NCBI RefSeq assembly: GCF_023156245.1
Contig: NZ_JAKZAH010000020.1
Coordinates: forward strand, 1-64,000
From: Marinobacter bryozoorum
GTDB lineage: Bacteria; Pseudomonadota; Gammaproteobacteria; Pseudomonadales; Oleiphilaceae
Length of the DNA stretch: 64,000 nt
Direction: 5' to 3'
The position numbers and the translations under genes were made by a program. Of this stretch, positions 9,873 through 19,116 are shown in pieces (within the stretch, counting starts at the first letter, position 1; each line of letters opens with the position of its first letter). The notes under the pieces were generated by a model. That model saw only the letters and a program-made list of their open reading frames with translations. It was not told the origin of the DNA and ran no database searches.

Positions 9873-10607
9873 CTACAGCCAGAGATCCCGGACAGGCGTG
9901 TCCGGTCCGAAATGATGGCGGACCTGTGCCTGCAGCAGCTCCGCCGTGCCAATGGCGTCAATCAACGCGTTATGTCCCGGGTAGTGGGGCAGGTTATAGC
10001 GCAGCCGGCTGTCCGCCAGGCGGATGGATACCGGCTTCTTGCCCCACAATCGCTGCCAGCGGGTGGGGTTGCGGTCCGGGTGAAGGTGGGCCTCGATGGC
10101 CATGGTGTCGATCACCGGGAAGTCGATCCCTTCCTTCAGACGCCACTGCAATGCCACATCGAGGAAGGGCCGCTCTATGGCCCGGTAATGGACCACCGGG
10201 ATGCGCCCGGCCAGGGCCGGCAGTAATTCATCCAGTATATCCCCCAGATCCGGTGCTTCCTCGATATCCGTATGGGTGATGCCATGAATGGTGACCGACG
10301 TCTGGTGCAGCGGCAGCTGCGGTCTTACGACCCAGTGGCGGGCCTCGGCCAGGCGGATTCTATTCAGGGTGAAAGGCACCAGGCCAATACTGACGATGGA
10401 ATGCTGGTCCGGCTCCAGGCCGGTGGTCTCGAAATCCATGGCCACCATCGGCACCTCTTCCATGGGCGTATCCGGTTTCATGCAGAAGGCCTCATAGAAT
10501 GCCTTCAGGCGAGCGTCACTGGCCTCTTCGGCCAGTGACGACATGTGCTCTGGCCAGTCGCCGGACGGCAGGTGGGCCCCGCCGGATGCTTCGCGTCGGG
10601 TGCTCAT
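9873..10607 (-). CDS. DEDDh 3'-5' exonuclease, DNA polymerase III epsilon-like
   Basis: Exonuclease of 244 residues of the DnaQ-like DEDDh superfamily. Motif I is MDFETTGLEPDQHSIVSIG (Asp and Glu metal ligands), motif II lies in the HGIT...VHYRAIERPFLD region (Asp), and motif III is HNALIDAIGTAELL (His and Asp). There is no additional domain, so it is a stand-alone nuclease rather than the replicative proofreading subunit. It lies 33 bases downstream of the CBS-DUF294 gene on the same strand; these two families are paired in many Pseudomonas-like genomes, so they form an operon and probably one function, which is not known to me. The ATG at 10607 follows AGGAGAGCC. Confidence 0.88.
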   Translation of the reverse strand: MSTRREASGGAHLPSGDWPEHMSSLAEEASDARLKAFYEAFCMKPDTPMEEVPMVAMDFETTGLEPDQHSIVSIGLVPFTLNRIRLAEARHWVVRPQLPLHQTSVTIHGITHTDIEEAPDLGDILDELLPALAGRIPVVHYRAIERPFLDVALQWRLKEGIDFPVIDTMAIEAHLHPDRNPTRWQRLWGKKPVSIRLADSRLRYNLPHYPGHNALIDAIGTAELLQAQVRHHFGPDTPVRDLWL

Positions 10608-10640
10608 GGCTCTCCTGTGTACAACGTTGTTATCACGGAC

Positions 10641-12512
10641 TTACCGGGGTATCTGGGCGTTGTAACGATAACGCAGGAATTTCTGCGCCTGGCTGACGAC
10701 CTGGAAGGCGTCTTTCAGGTGACTGCGCTCGAAGGGGGAAAGGTCCTCCGGGCGCACGTTGTTGTCCGGCTCGCGCCCGTCCTCCATGGCCAGGGCCTGG
10801 TGGCGGATGCGGACAATGGCGATGAACTCCATGGCATCCCGCAGGTTGCCCACGCCGTCTTCCGGCAGCAGGCGGGTCTTGCCAATGTCCTGCAGCCGGT
10901 CAAAGGAGTTCTGGGCCCGGGAGCCACAGGCCAGGGCATGTACCCGGATCAGGTCGGAGACCGGCGCCGTACCCCGACGCTTCAGGTTGAAGGTTTTCTG
11001 CTGCTTGCCGTCCTCTTCCATCACGAACTGACGGAAAAAGCCCAGCGGTGGGGTTCGATTGAGGGCATTGCGAGCCAGCAGGGCCAGGAATCGCTGACTG
11101 TTCTGTGCTTTCTCGGCAATCAGTTCCTTGAGGGCTTCGGCGTAACGCTCTTCACCGTACACCCCGTCCAGGTCAAAGAAAATATTGCTGTTGAGCAGGG
11201 CTTCCGCCTTGGGGTTGTCGATCCAGTCGGTGAAGTATTCCTTCCATACTTTCAGGGGTTGCCGCCACTTTGGGTTGGTGGCCATGATGTCGCCGGAGCA
11301 GTAGGTGTAGCCGCACTCTGCCAGGCCGTCGCTGACAAACTTTGCCAGGGCCAGAAAATACTCATCATGCTCTGCCGGGTTGAAGCTGTCATCCAGCACC
11401 ATCGCATTGTCCTGGTCGGTGACAATAAGCTGCTCATCCCGTGCCATGGAACCCAGCGCCAGGAAGCAGTATGGCACCGGGGGCGGACCGAGTTTTTCTT
11501 CCCCCAGCTCTAACAGTCGCTGGGTAAAGCTGCGGCCGATGCCGGCCATGGCACTGCCGATCATGTGGGAGTTGGCGTCTTCGCTTACCATCCGGATAAA
11601 GCTGTTGCGAACTTCCTCGCTGATGGCCTTGAGGCCCTTCACATCGGGCTGGCGGTGAATGTTGCTGACCACGTACAGGCTGTTCTGGGATTCATATTTG
11701 ACGATATCCGACAGGGCCACCACACCCCGGGGCTTGCCCTTTTCGATGACCGGCAGGTGATGCACGTTGTTGTGCAGCATTTGCAGCATCGCCTCGAACA
11801 CCAGGGCATCGGGCCGGATGGTGATCAGGTCCGGTGACATGATATCGGCCACCGGGGTTTCAGAAGGCAGGGCGTCGGCCACGGCCCGGGTGCGCAGATC
11901 CCGGTCGGTGATGATGCCCACCAGGTTGCCCTCGTCGTCGCCGCTGCCTTCAACCAGCAACAGGGACGATACCCGGTTATCGGTCATGATGCGTGCGGCC
12001 TCCTGCAGACGCACAGTGGACGGGGCGGTGACCGGTTGGCGGGAAATCAGCCGGGAGACCTTCGCCGTCATGGAGTCGTTGGTCTGGTCTGCCCGGGTGA
12101 CGGCCTGGCGCAGGCGGCTTTTATCTTCGACCTCCACGAAGTCGGCGAAGACATCGTGGTTATCGAACAGGTCCTGGAACACCGGGTAGGGGATCAGGTA
12201 GACCAGCGTGTCTTCCAGCGCCGTGGCGGGAAAGCGCACCTGGCGCCCCATCAGCAAGCCGATTTGCCCGAAGATCTCCCCCTCACCGAGCCGGTTGTAC
12301 AGCTCCCCGGAGCGCCGGTAGAGTTCGGCGGCACCGCTGCGGATATAATGCAGGTCGGTATTGGTCTGGCCCAGTTCGAGGATTTTTTCCCCCGCCCGGA
12401 AATAGGCAATCTCGATACTGCCGGCCACCCGGTCCAGCGCCTCGTCCGGCAGTCCATTGAAGGGTGCGTGTTGCTGTAGGTGGTTACGGATGTCGATCAG
12501 TTCCGCTTGCAT
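10641..12512 (-). CDS. Cyclic-nucleotide-binding/CBS/DUF294 nucleotidyltransferase-like protein
   Basis: Signal-transduction protein of 623 residues from ATG at 12512; the frame runs on to 12626, but the extra residues look non-coding and homology of this architecture begins near MQAELIDIRNHL. Domain order: cNMP-binding jelly roll (about 10-130, IFGQIGLLMG), two CBS domains (about 155-275), DUF294 nucleotidyltransferase-like domain (about 300-440) and DUF294 C-terminal helical domain (about 470-615). The motif ALGSMARDEQLIVTDQDNAM resembles the GS...DxD signature of GlnD-type nucleotidyltransferases, so a modifying enzyme controlled by nucleotides is plausible. It is coupled to the exonuclease gene downstream. 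The target is unknown. Confidence 0.88.
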   Translation of the reverse strand: MQAELIDIRNHLQQHAPFNGLPDEALDRVAGSIEIAYFRAGEKILELGQTNTDLHYIRSGAAELYRRSGELYNRLGEGEIFGQIGLLMGRQVRFPATALEDTLVYLIPYPVFQDLFDNHDVFADFVEVEDKSRLRQAVTRADQTNDSMTAKVSRLISRQPVTAPSTVRLQEAARIMTDNRVSSLLLVEGSGDDEGNLVGIITDRDLRTRAVADALPSETPVADIMSPDLITIRPDALVFEAMLQMLHNNVHHLPVIEKGKPRGVVALSDIVKYESQNSLYVVSNIHRQPDVKGLKAISEEVRNSFIRMVSEDANSHMIGSAMAGIGRSFTQRLLELGEEKLGPPPVPYCFLALGSMARDEQLIVTDQDNAMVLDDSFNPAEHDEYFLALAKFVSDGLAECGYTYCSGDIMATNPKWRQPLKVWKEYFTDWIDNPKAEALLNSNIFFDLDGVYGEERYAEALKELIAEKAQNSQRFLALLARNALNRTPPLGFFRQFVMEEDGKQQKTFNLKRRGTAPVSDLIRVHALACGSRAQNSFDRLQDIGKTRLLPEDGVGNLRDAMEFIAIVRIRHQALAMEDGREPDNNVRPEDLSPFERSHLKDAFQVVSQAQKFLRYRYNAQIPR

Positions 12513-12653
12513 GGGCCGCCCTGTTGCTGTGGTGTCATTGAGGGTAACCACTGCAATATAGCAGGGCAGCAAGGCGGTTCGCGAACGGCTGCCCTGCAAC
12601 ACTTGACGAATTACATTGACCACCACAGGGGGTGTTGCTAGCCTTGCGCCCTG

Positions 12654-12847
12654 TTTTCAGGTGTCCTGTTGCCATTATGGCGCGGGATGAAACGGGAAGT
12701 CGGTGCGCCTTCGGGCCAGTCCGACGCTGCCCCCGCAACGGTAATTGAGATAAGGGTAACCAATCCGCCACTGCGCACGGTCGTGGGAAGGCGGTTACCC
12801 GTAACCGCACCGCGGTTCGCTCAAAAGCCCGGAGACCGGCCTGAAAA
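12654..12847 (+). promoter_or_regulatory. Cobalamin (AdoCbl) riboswitch
   Basis: Aptamer of about 194 bases upstream of btuB. The closing P1 helix is visible as TTTTCAGG (12654-12661) with CCTGAAAA (12840-12847). The conserved core is present: GGGAA...GGTGCG, then AGTCC, and the B12 box GCTGCCCCCGCAACGGTAA at about 12726-12744. The 3' conserved AGCCCGGAGACCGGCC matches the family's AGTCAGGAGACCTGCC. Binding of cobalamin should lower expression of the transport operon that follows. Confidence 0.93.
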
Positions 12848-12925
12848 CACACCCGGAGTTGCGGAGGGCGGCTCGGGTAGGCGACTCCCGGCATCTTCCC
12901 GCTCTCCGTCCTGCCTGCCCCGCTG

Positions 12926-12982
12926 ACTACTCCGTAATGCATGTCTTGAGCCCGTGCGGGTGCGCGCGGTTTGTGGAGTAGT
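12926..12982 (+). promoter_or_regulatory. Riboswitch expression platform sequestering the btuB ribosome binding site
   Basis: ACTACTCC at 12926-12933 is perfectly complementary to GGAGTAGT at 12975-12982, and the second segment contains the btuB Shine-Dalgarno sequence three bases before the ATG at 12986. A GC-rich inner hairpin (CCCGTGCGGG) fits inside. No U-tract terminator is present between aptamer and gene, so control appears to be at translation initiation. Confidence 0.7.
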
Positions 12983-12985
12983 GTG

Positions 12986-14818
12986 ATGTTCAAGTTTCCA
13001 GTTTTGGTGGCAGGGGCCTCCCTGCTTGCAGCTTCCCAGAATGCCTTTGCCCAGTCCCCGTCTGATACGGAATCCCTGGACCCTATCGTGGTAACCGCCA
13101 CACTGGGGCCGGAAACCGTTGGTGAGAGCCTTTCCTCCGTTACCGTGATCGACCAGTCAGATATCAAACGTCGGCAACCGACCGAATTCCGGGACCTGTT
13201 GCGGGGCCAGCCCGGGGTGAACCTGTCTTCTGAAGGCGGCTTTGGCAAGACCACCAGCCTGTTCCTGCGGGGAACCGGCAGCTCAGGCACGGTATTGCTG
13301 CTTGATGGTATCCGCCTGCGCTCCGGTACTGCCGGTATTCCCCCCTGGCAGTTCCTGCCAGCGGACCTGATGGGGCGGGTTGAACTGGTGCGCGGTGCGA
13401 AAAGTTCGCTGTATGGCGCTGATGCAGTTGGTGGTGTGGTGCAGGCGTTCACACTGGAGCCCGAAGCAGAGCGTCAGGGTTGGGTCGAGGTTTCCGGGGG
13501 CTCCCATGCTACCCGGGCAACCAGTGCCGGGGTTGCCGGGAAGGCCAGGCAGACCTCGTTCCTGGCCAGTGGCCTCTATTCCGATACGGATGGCACCAAC
13601 CTGCGTGCCGGTGGAGAGGACAGGGGGTTTCGCAATGCGGGCGGCCTTGCCAAACTGAACCACCGTTTCGACCAGGGCGGCGGGATGGGACTGACCGTTT
13701 TCCAGTCAGAGGGAAACACCGAGTTTGAGGGCGGCGACACCGATTTCATGATCCGCGCGGCAGGCCTGTACGTGGAAGCCGTTGCCAGTGATTACTGGCG
13801 CACCCGTATCCAGTTTTCTGAGGCCAGGGACGAGCAGGACACCTTTGGCAGCTACCCGAGCACCTATAATACCCTCTCTCGCTCCGCCCGCTGGGATAAC
13901 ACCCTGACGGCCGGGGTACACGAACTGGTACTGGGCTCCGAAGTCATGGTGGACGAAGTGGAAGGCAGCGATGACTTTGCCGAAACCAGCCGCACCAATG
14001 CGGCGGTCTATGGTCAGGGGCGCCTGAACTTTGGCCCGAGCGAGGTTATGCTCAGCCTGCGCCTGGATGACAACGAGGCCTTTGGCAAGGAAGAGACCGG
14101 CGGAATTGCCTTCGGTCACCAGTTTGACCGGGAACACCGCATGCGGGTGAGCTACGCGACCTCGTTCAGGGCCCCCACCTTCAATGACCTTTACCTGACA
14201 ACGCCCTATTACACCGGCAACCCCGACCTGGACGCAGAGCAGGGCCAGATGGTGGAGCTGGGCTTCTCCGGTCGTTACAGCTCCTGGTTCTGGGATGTGG
14301 CGGTGTATCAGAACGACATCGATGACCTGATTACCTACGTGTCGGACCCGGTCACCTGGGATGGCACCATGGAAAACGTGGAAACTGCCCGGATTCGTGG
14401 TGTGGAACTGTCTTCCGGCTATGAGGCAGGCAACTGGAATCTCGGCGCAGCGCTGACCTACGCTGACACAGAAAACAGGGACACCGGTGCTCGTTTACCG
14501 CGCCGCGCTGCCAAAATCATCCGGCTGGATGCGGACCGGCTTTTCGGTAGCTGGTCCGTCGGGGCCAGCCTGGTTGCGGAGAGTGATCGCTATAACGATG
14601 CAGAAAACACCAGCCTGTTGTCCGGGTATGGCACCGCTGACCTGCGAGCGGCCTGGAATTTCCTGCCCGGGTGGTCTGCCACGTTCAAGGTGGACAACGT
14701 GCTGGATCGTCGCTACACCACCAGCCTGGGTAATGACAGTGTGACGTTTGAACCGTTTGAATACCTGGCGGCGGGCCGCACCTACATGGCGTCGTTGCGT
14801 TATGATTTCAGCCGATAA
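12986..14818 (+). CDS. btuB: TonB-dependent outer-membrane cobalamin receptor BtuB
   Basis: Outer-membrane barrel of 610 residues that takes up vitamin B12 with TonB energy. ATG at 12986 is chosen over an in-frame TTG at 12971 because GGAG lies seven bases upstream and the signal peptide starts here (cleavage after NAFAQ). A TonB box-like segment DPIVVTATL follows the signal peptide, then the plug domain (about 45-150, with RQPTEFRDLLRGQPGVNLS and SSLYGADAVGGVV) and the 22-strand barrel ending in the aromatic residue pattern YMASLRYDFSR. Substrate assignment rests on the cobalamin riboswitch upstream and BtuFCD genes downstream as well as the BtuB-like size. Expression should fall when B12 is plentiful. 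Confidence 0.92.
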   Translation: MFKFPVLVAGASLLAASQNAFAQSPSDTESLDPIVVTATLGPETVGESLSSVTVIDQSDIKRRQPTEFRDLLRGQPGVNLSSEGGFGKTTSLFLRGTGSSGTVLLLDGIRLRSGTAGIPPWQFLPADLMGRVELVRGAKSSLYGADAVGGVVQAFTLEPEAERQGWVEVSGGSHATRATSAGVAGKARQTSFLASGLYSDTDGTNLRAGGEDRGFRNAGGLAKLNHRFDQGGGMGLTVFQSEGNTEFEGGDTDFMIRAAGLYVEAVASDYWRTRIQFSEARDEQDTFGSYPSTYNTLSRSARWDNTLTAGVHELVLGSEVMVDEVEGSDDFAETSRTNAAVYGQGRLNFGPSEVMLSLRLDDNEAFGKEETGGIAFGHQFDREHRMRVSYATSFRAPTFNDLYLTTPYYTGNPDLDAEQGQMVELGFSGRYSSWFWDVAVYQNDIDDLITYVSDPVTWDGTMENVETARIRGVELSSGYEAGNWNLGAALTYADTENRDTGARLPRRAAKIIRLDADRLFGSWSVGASLVAESDRYNDAENTSLLSGYGTADLRAAWNFLPGWSATFKVDNVLDRRYTTSLGNDSVTFEPFEYLAAGRTYMASLRYDFSR

Positions 14819-14852
14819 CCATTAGCCACTTCCATCCGGTAGCTGCCTCGCC

Positions 14853-15743
14853 ATGATCAGACCTGGGCCCACGATCACCTTCCTGCTGCTCCTGTTGCTG
14901 GCACCTGCGCCAGTAACAGCGCAAGGGCTGTGTGCCGTTGACGCCTTCGGGCGGGAGGTCTGCCTGTCGGAGCCGGCCGACCGGATTGTGTCGCTGTCGC
15001 CCGGCGCCACCGAACTGGTCTACTCCGCAGGCGCTGGTGACCAGTTGGTAGGTGCCGGCGCCTGGAGTGACTACCCGCCTGAGGCAAGGGATCTGCCCCG
15101 GGTAGGGGACAGCAACCGGGTGGACCTGGAAGCCATCCTTACCCTTGAGCCGGACCTGGTGATCGGCTGGACCGACGGCAATTCTAGGGCGCAACTGGAC
15201 CGGCTGGCGGAGCTGGGTGTGCCCGTGTTCTGGCTGGCCCCACGGACCTTCGACGATATCGCCGCCGCCGTTGAAACCCTGGGTCTGCTTACTGGTCACC
15301 AGGCGCTGGCAGAGCAGCGTGCTGGAGAGTTTCTGGCCGATATCAGAGCGATCGAATCACAGTATGACGCTGCCCGGCCCGTGCGGGTGTTCTACCAGGT
15401 GTGGGACCAGCCACTGATGACCGTCAATGACGACGAACTGATCAGCAAGGCCATACAGCTTTGTGGTGGCACCAATGTCTTTGGTGACCTGCCCCGCCTG
15501 GTCCCCCGTATTTCGGTGGAAACCCTGCTCACGATGGACCCGGAAGTGATCGTCACCGCCGGCCGGGGTGACTCGGACCAGGGCTGGCTGCAGCGTTGGC
15601 GGGACTACCCCTCGCTGACGGCAGTGGCTAATGACAACCTCTTCCTGGTTTCCCCGGACCTGCTACAGCGGGCCACCTTCCGCATGCTGGATGGCACCCG
15701 TGAGCTGTGCGACCTGTTGGAGCAGGCCCGTGCCCGCCTTTGA
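14853..15743 (+). CDS. btuF: Periplasmic cobalamin-binding protein BtuF
   Basis: Class III substrate-binding protein of 296 residues that hands cobalamin to the inner-membrane BtuCD transporter. It has a signal peptide (TITFLLLLLLAPAPVTAQG) and the family pattern DRIVSLSPGATELVYSAGAGDQLVG, then LTLEPDLVIGW, where the conserved Glu and Asp positions contact BtuC arginines in homologues. The helical backbone between two Rossmann-like lobes is expected around residues 130-160. It starts 34 bases after btuB and overlaps btuC by 14 bases, so translation is probably coupled. It should share the riboswitch control of the operon. Confidence 0.9.
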   Translation: MIRPGPTITFLLLLLLAPAPVTAQGLCAVDAFGREVCLSEPADRIVSLSPGATELVYSAGAGDQLVGAGAWSDYPPEARDLPRVGDSNRVDLEAILTLEPDLVIGWTDGNSRAQLDRLAELGVPVFWLAPRTFDDIAAAVETLGLLTGHQALAEQRAGEFLADIRAIESQYDAARPVRVFYQVWDQPLMTVNDDELISKAIQLCGGTNVFGDLPRLVPRISVETLLTMDPEVIVTAGRGDSDQGWLQRWRDYPSLTAVANDNLFLVSPDLLQRATFRMLDGTRELCDLLEQARARL

Positions 15744-16704
15744 CACCTTGCGCCCCCTGGCACTGCTGGCCCTGGCAGGGCTTGGGGCTATGGTGCTATC
15801 GGTCAGCGTAGGCAGTGCCGGCCTGTCGCTGGCGGATACCCTGGCGGCTCTCACGGGCAGCGGCAATGAACTGAATCGTACGCTGGTACTGGAACTGCGC
15901 CTGCCCCGAACCCTTGCCGCCTTCGCCACCGGCGGCTTGCTGGCGGTAGCCGGCGCACTGATGCAGGTATTGCTGCGCAACCCGCTGGCGGACCCCTATG
16001 TGCTGGGGCTGTCCGGCGGCGCAGCGGTAGGGGCCTTGCTGAGCATGCTGGGCGGGTTGGCCGGTGCCCTGATTACCGCTTCTGCCTTCGGCGGTGCCCT
16101 GTTATCAACACTGATGGTTTTCGGCCTGGCCCACGGTACCGGAAGCTGGACACCCACCCGGCTGTTACTGACCGGCGTGGTGGTGGCGGCGGGCTGGGGC
16201 GCAATCATTACGCTGTTACTGGCCCTTGCCCCGACCCGTGAGCTGCCAGGCATGCTGTACTGGCTGATGGGTGACGTGGCCTACGCCGGTACGCCCTGGC
16301 CGGCCTTTGTGCTGCTGGTACTCGCCTGCCTTCTGGTGATACCTGCGGGCCGCAGCCTGAATGTGCTCGCCCGGGGCCCCTTGCAGGCCGCTGCCCTCGG
16401 CGTCAACGTGCGCCCCATGGAATGGGCCATTTACATTGGTGCCAGCCTGCTGACCGCTACGGCGGTTACCACGGCCGGCAGCATCGGCTTCGTCGGGCTG
16501 GTGGTGCCCCATATGCTCCGATTGGTGCTGGGCAATGATCAGCGTATGATCCTGCCTGCCTGTGCCCTGGGTGGCGGGGCCCTGCTGGTGCTGGCAGATA
16601 CCCTCGCCCGGGTGGTGATTGCCCCGGAACAACTGCCTGTGGGTGTCATCACCGCGCTGCTGGGGGTGCCCACCTTCCTCTATCTGCTGTACCGGAGTCG
16701 CTGA
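15730..16704 (+). CDS. btuC: Cobalamin ABC transporter permease BtuC
   Basis: FecCD-family inner-membrane permease of 324 residues with about ten membrane helices. The open frame extends upstream to 15631 inside btuF, but GTG at 15730 has GGAG seven bases before it and starts just before the first hydrophobic helix, so I choose it; the 14-base overlap with btuF suggests coupling. Family marks are LRLPRTLAAFATGGLLAVAG, the segment LRNPLADPYVLGLSGGAAVG and GFVGLVVPHMLRLVLGNDQR, the coupling region that docks to the ATPase. Neighbouring btuF and btuD and the upstream riboswitch support cobalamin as substrate over iron-siderophores. Confidence 0.92.
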   Translation: MPAFDTLRPLALLALAGLGAMVLSVSVGSAGLSLADTLAALTGSGNELNRTLVLELRLPRTLAAFATGGLLAVAGALMQVLLRNPLADPYVLGLSGGAAVGALLSMLGGLAGALITASAFGGALLSTLMVFGLAHGTGSWTPTRLLLTGVVVAAGWGAIITLLLALAPTRELPGMLYWLMGDVAYAGTPWPAFVLLVLACLLVIPAGRSLNVLARGPLQAAALGVNVRPMEWAIYIGASLLTATAVTTAGSIGFVGLVVPHMLRLVLGNDQRMILPACALGGGALLVLADTLARVVIAPEQLPVGVITALLGVPTFLYLLYRSR

Positions 16705-17474
16705 TGGACACCTTGCAGGCTCGTCAGCTGGTGATCGATATTCCGGGGCGGACGGGTGGTTCCCCGCTGAACCTGACGGTTGAAGCGGGCCAGGTGTGGG
16801 GTGTGCTGGGGCCGAATGGTGCCGGCAAAACCACCTTACTGCATACGCTGGCGGGCCTGCGATCACCGCGGGAGGGCGAGGTTCGCCTGGGTGACTGCCC
16901 GCTGACGGAGCTCCGTCGGCGTAGTGTGGCCCGACAGCTGGGCCTGGTGTTCCAGGACCGGCAGGATGGCTTTCCGGCCACCGTACTGGAAACCGCCCTG
17001 ATCGGACGCCATCCGTGGCTGTCCCCCTGGCAGATGGAAAGCGGGGATGACCTGAACCGGGCAGAGGCAGCGCTACAGGCCCTGGATGTGGACCACCTGA
17101 AGGATCGGCTGGTGAGCACGCTCTCCGGAGGCGAGCGTCAGCGGGTCGCCATCGCCACGGTACTGACCCAGACCCCGGATACCTGGTTGCTGGATGAACC
17201 CACCAACCACCTGGATCTTCACCACCAGGTTGCCGTCATGCAGTTGCTGAAGCAGCAGGCCGAGGCCGGCCGGGCCATTTTCATGTGCCTGCATGACCTG
17301 AACCTGGCCGCCCGCTGGTGCGACCACCTTCTGTTACTCTTTCCGAATGGTGAGGCCTGCTGGGGCCATGCCAGCCAGATGCTGGTCCCGTCTGCCCTGG
17401 AGAGCCTGTATAACCAGAAACTGATCACCGTGGAAGCCGACGGTGCGCCGGTTTTTGTGCCGGCAAAGGGGTAG
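16704..17474 (+). CDS. btuD: Cobalamin ABC transporter ATPase BtuD
   Basis: ABC ATPase of 256 residues that powers B12 import through BtuC. Walker A is GPNGAGKTT (about 36-44), the signature is LSGGERQRVAIA, and Walker B with the catalytic Glu is TWLLDEPTNHLDL, followed by the H-loop in MCLHDLNLAARWCDH. Its ATG shares one base with the btuC stop (TGATG), so translation is coupled. It is the last gene of the riboswitch-controlled operon. The binding-site residues of the FecE/BtuD subfamily are intact. Confidence 0.92.
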   Translation: MDTLQARQLVIDIPGRTGGSPLNLTVEAGQVWGVLGPNGAGKTTLLHTLAGLRSPREGEVRLGDCPLTELRRRSVARQLGLVFQDRQDGFPATVLETALIGRHPWLSPWQMESGDDLNRAEAALQALDVDHLKDRLVSTLSGGERQRVAIATVLTQTPDTWLLDEPTNHLDLHHQVAVMQLLKQQAEAGRAIFMCLHDLNLAARWCDHLLLLFPNGEACWGHASQMLVPSALESLYNQKLITVEADGAPVFVPAKG

Positions 17475-17545
17475 TTCAGGGAGGCCACCCTCAGTCCCCA
17501 GGCACCCATGTGGGGTGTGCCCCCCATTGAGTTGTCTCCATACGC

Positions 17546-17551
17546 TATAAT
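17546..17551 (+). promoter_or_regulatory. Possible -10 element of the yjdM promoter
   Basis: A perfect TATAAT lies about 100 bases before the GTG start of the zinc-ribbon gene. No good -35 hexamer is found 16-18 bases upstream, so this is a weak call. Confidence 0.35.
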
Positions 17552-17648
17552 GCCCGCCCCTTGAAGTGTTGGGTACTGAGTGGCCAGGCGTCTAGTGTCC
17601 CGTCTGCCTCATCCAGCGCTTGTGACCTTCCACAGAGCGAGGCTTATC

Positions 17649-17990
17649 GTGAGCAGTTTACCGAGTTGTCCTGAATGCCAGTCTGAATTCACCTATGAGG
17701 ACGGTGAGTTCCTTGTTTGCCCGGAGTGTGGGCATGAATGGCAAGCCGGTGGCGAGCCCTCGGAAGCCTCTGCGGGGCTTGCTGTCAGCGATGCGAACGG
17801 CAACCCACTGGCGGACGGTGACACGGTGACCGTGATCAAGGATCTGAAGGTGAAGGGATCGTCCTCGGTGGTCAAGGTTGGCACCAAGGTCAAGAACATC
17901 CGCCTGGTGGATGGCGACCATGATATCGATTGCAAGATCGACGGTATCGGCCCGATGAAGCTGAAGTCCGAGTTCGTCAAGAAGGCCTGA
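17649..17990 (+). CDS. yjdM: YjdM/PhnA-like zinc-ribbon protein
   Basis: Cytoplasmic protein of 113 residues, the size of E. coli YjdM (formerly PhnA). Two CxxC knuckles (CPEC and CPEC, about residues 6-9 and 25-28) form the zinc ribbon, followed by the PhnA SH3-like domain with [22 protein letters not shown] and [30 protein letters not shown] at 17649 with GAGG seven bases upstream gives a start that matches the family; the longer open frame to 17580 adds residues without family resemblance. The old name suggested phosphonate use, but the function is not established and no phn genes are nearby. Confidence 0.88.
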   Translation: MSSLPSCPECQSEFTYEDGEFLVCPECGHEWQAGGEPSEASAGLAVSDANGNPLADGDTVTVIKDLKVKGSSSVVKVGTKVKNIRLVDGDHDIDCKIDGIGPMKLKSEFVKKA

Positions 17991-17992
17991 TA

Positions 17993-19114
17993 TCAGGCCA
18001 TTCCCGCAATACTCCTGCGGAAACGCCGCAACGACAGGGCAAAGAACACGCCGCCGATCACCATCAGCCCAAGCAGGGGTGGCCAGACAATGGCCAGCCC
18101 GGCTCCCCGGAACAGGATGGCCTGGGCCAGGCTGATGAAGTGGGTGGTGGGTGCCAGCTGCATGATGCCCTGGATGAAGGCAGGCATGTTCTCGAACGGT
18201 GTCGCGCCGCCGGAAAGCAGTTGCAGGGGGATCAGCACCAGGATGATCAGCATCCCCAGCTGCGGCATGGATCGGGCCACTGTTGCCAGGAAGATACCCA
18301 TGGAGGTGGTGGCAAACAGGTGCAGGGCCGCCACCAGCACGAAGAGCAGTGTTGAACCCTCAACAGGCACCTGCATCCACCCCTTGACCACCAGTACCAG
18401 GGAGGCACTGGAAGCGAGCAGTACCACCAGCCCCATAGCCACTACCTTGGCTACCATGATCTCCACCGGCCGCAGTGGCATCACCAGCAGGTGTTCGATG
18501 GTGCCGTGCTCCCGCTCCCGGATCAGGGCTGCACCAGTGAGGATGATCGACAGCATGGTGATGTTGTCGATCAGTTCAATCACCGCGCCGAACCAGCCCT
18601 GGTTGAGGGCGGGGTTGAAGCGGTTGCGAATCTCCAGCGCCACCGGTGACGTGCTCCTGCGGTCACCCTGCACAAACGCCCGGGTCTCCTCGCTGAGAAT
18701 CGCCTGGATGTAGCCAGCCCCCAGAAACGCCTGGGTCAGCTTGGTGGCATCCACATTGAGCTGGATGGTGGGCTGGTTACCTGACAACAGCTCACGCTGT
18801 AGTCCGGGCGGAATATCCAGCACAAAGGTGAAGTCGCCGGCGTCCATCAGGGGATCGATCTGGCGCTGTTCGATACTGGCGGGGGGAAGGAACCAGGGCG
18901 GGTAGAGGGCACCGGTCATGCGGATCGACAGCGGCGAGCGGTCTTCATCCACGATGGCGATGGGTGCCATGTGCAGGGTTTCGGGGATGCTGGCACTGCT
19001 GATGTAGATGTTGACGCTGAAGGCGAACAGGATCAGCGCGAGCATGATCCGGTCCCGGCCCAGGCTGCGCCATTCCTTGATGGTCAGGTGGAAGATGTTG
19101 GCCAGCGGTTGCAC
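17993..19114 (-). CDS. yhhJ: ABC-2 family permease, YhhJ-like
   Basis: Inner-membrane ABC-2 type permease of 373 residues: an N-terminal helix (about 22-42), a large periplasmic segment (about 45-175) and five C-terminal helices. The motif REREHGTIEHLLVMPLRPVEIMVAKV is the conserved cytoplasmic coupling region of these exporters. It is the last gene of a three-gene operon with an RbbA-like ATPase/permease (two bases upstream) and a membrane-fusion protein, the arrangement of E. coli yhiI-rbbA-yhhJ. It probably dimerises with the membrane half of the RbbA-like protein to form an exporter; the substrate is unknown. Confidence 0.88.
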   Translation of the reverse strand: MQPLANIFHLTIKEWRSLGRDRIMLALILFAFSVNIYISSASIPETLHMAPIAIVDEDRSPLSIRMTGALYPPWFLPPASIEQRQIDPLMDAGDFTFVLDIPPGLQRELLSGNQPTIQLNVDATKLTQAFLGAGYIQAILSEETRAFVQGDRRSTSPVALEIRNRFNPALNQGWFGAVIELIDNITMLSIILTGAALIREREHGTIEHLLVMPLRPVEIMVAKVVAMGLVVLLASSASLVLVVKGWMQVPVEGSTLLFVLVAALHLFATTSMGIFLATVARSMPQLGMLIILVLIPLQLLSGGATPFENMPAFIQGIMQLAPTTHFISLAQAILFRGAGLAIVWPPLLGLMVIGGVFFALSLRRFRRSIAGMA

Positions 19115-19116
19115 GG

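Noticed and set aside
10545-11513. 322-residue plus-strand frame opposite the DUF294 gene
   Set aside because: Antisense shadow with no motifs or ribosome binding site.
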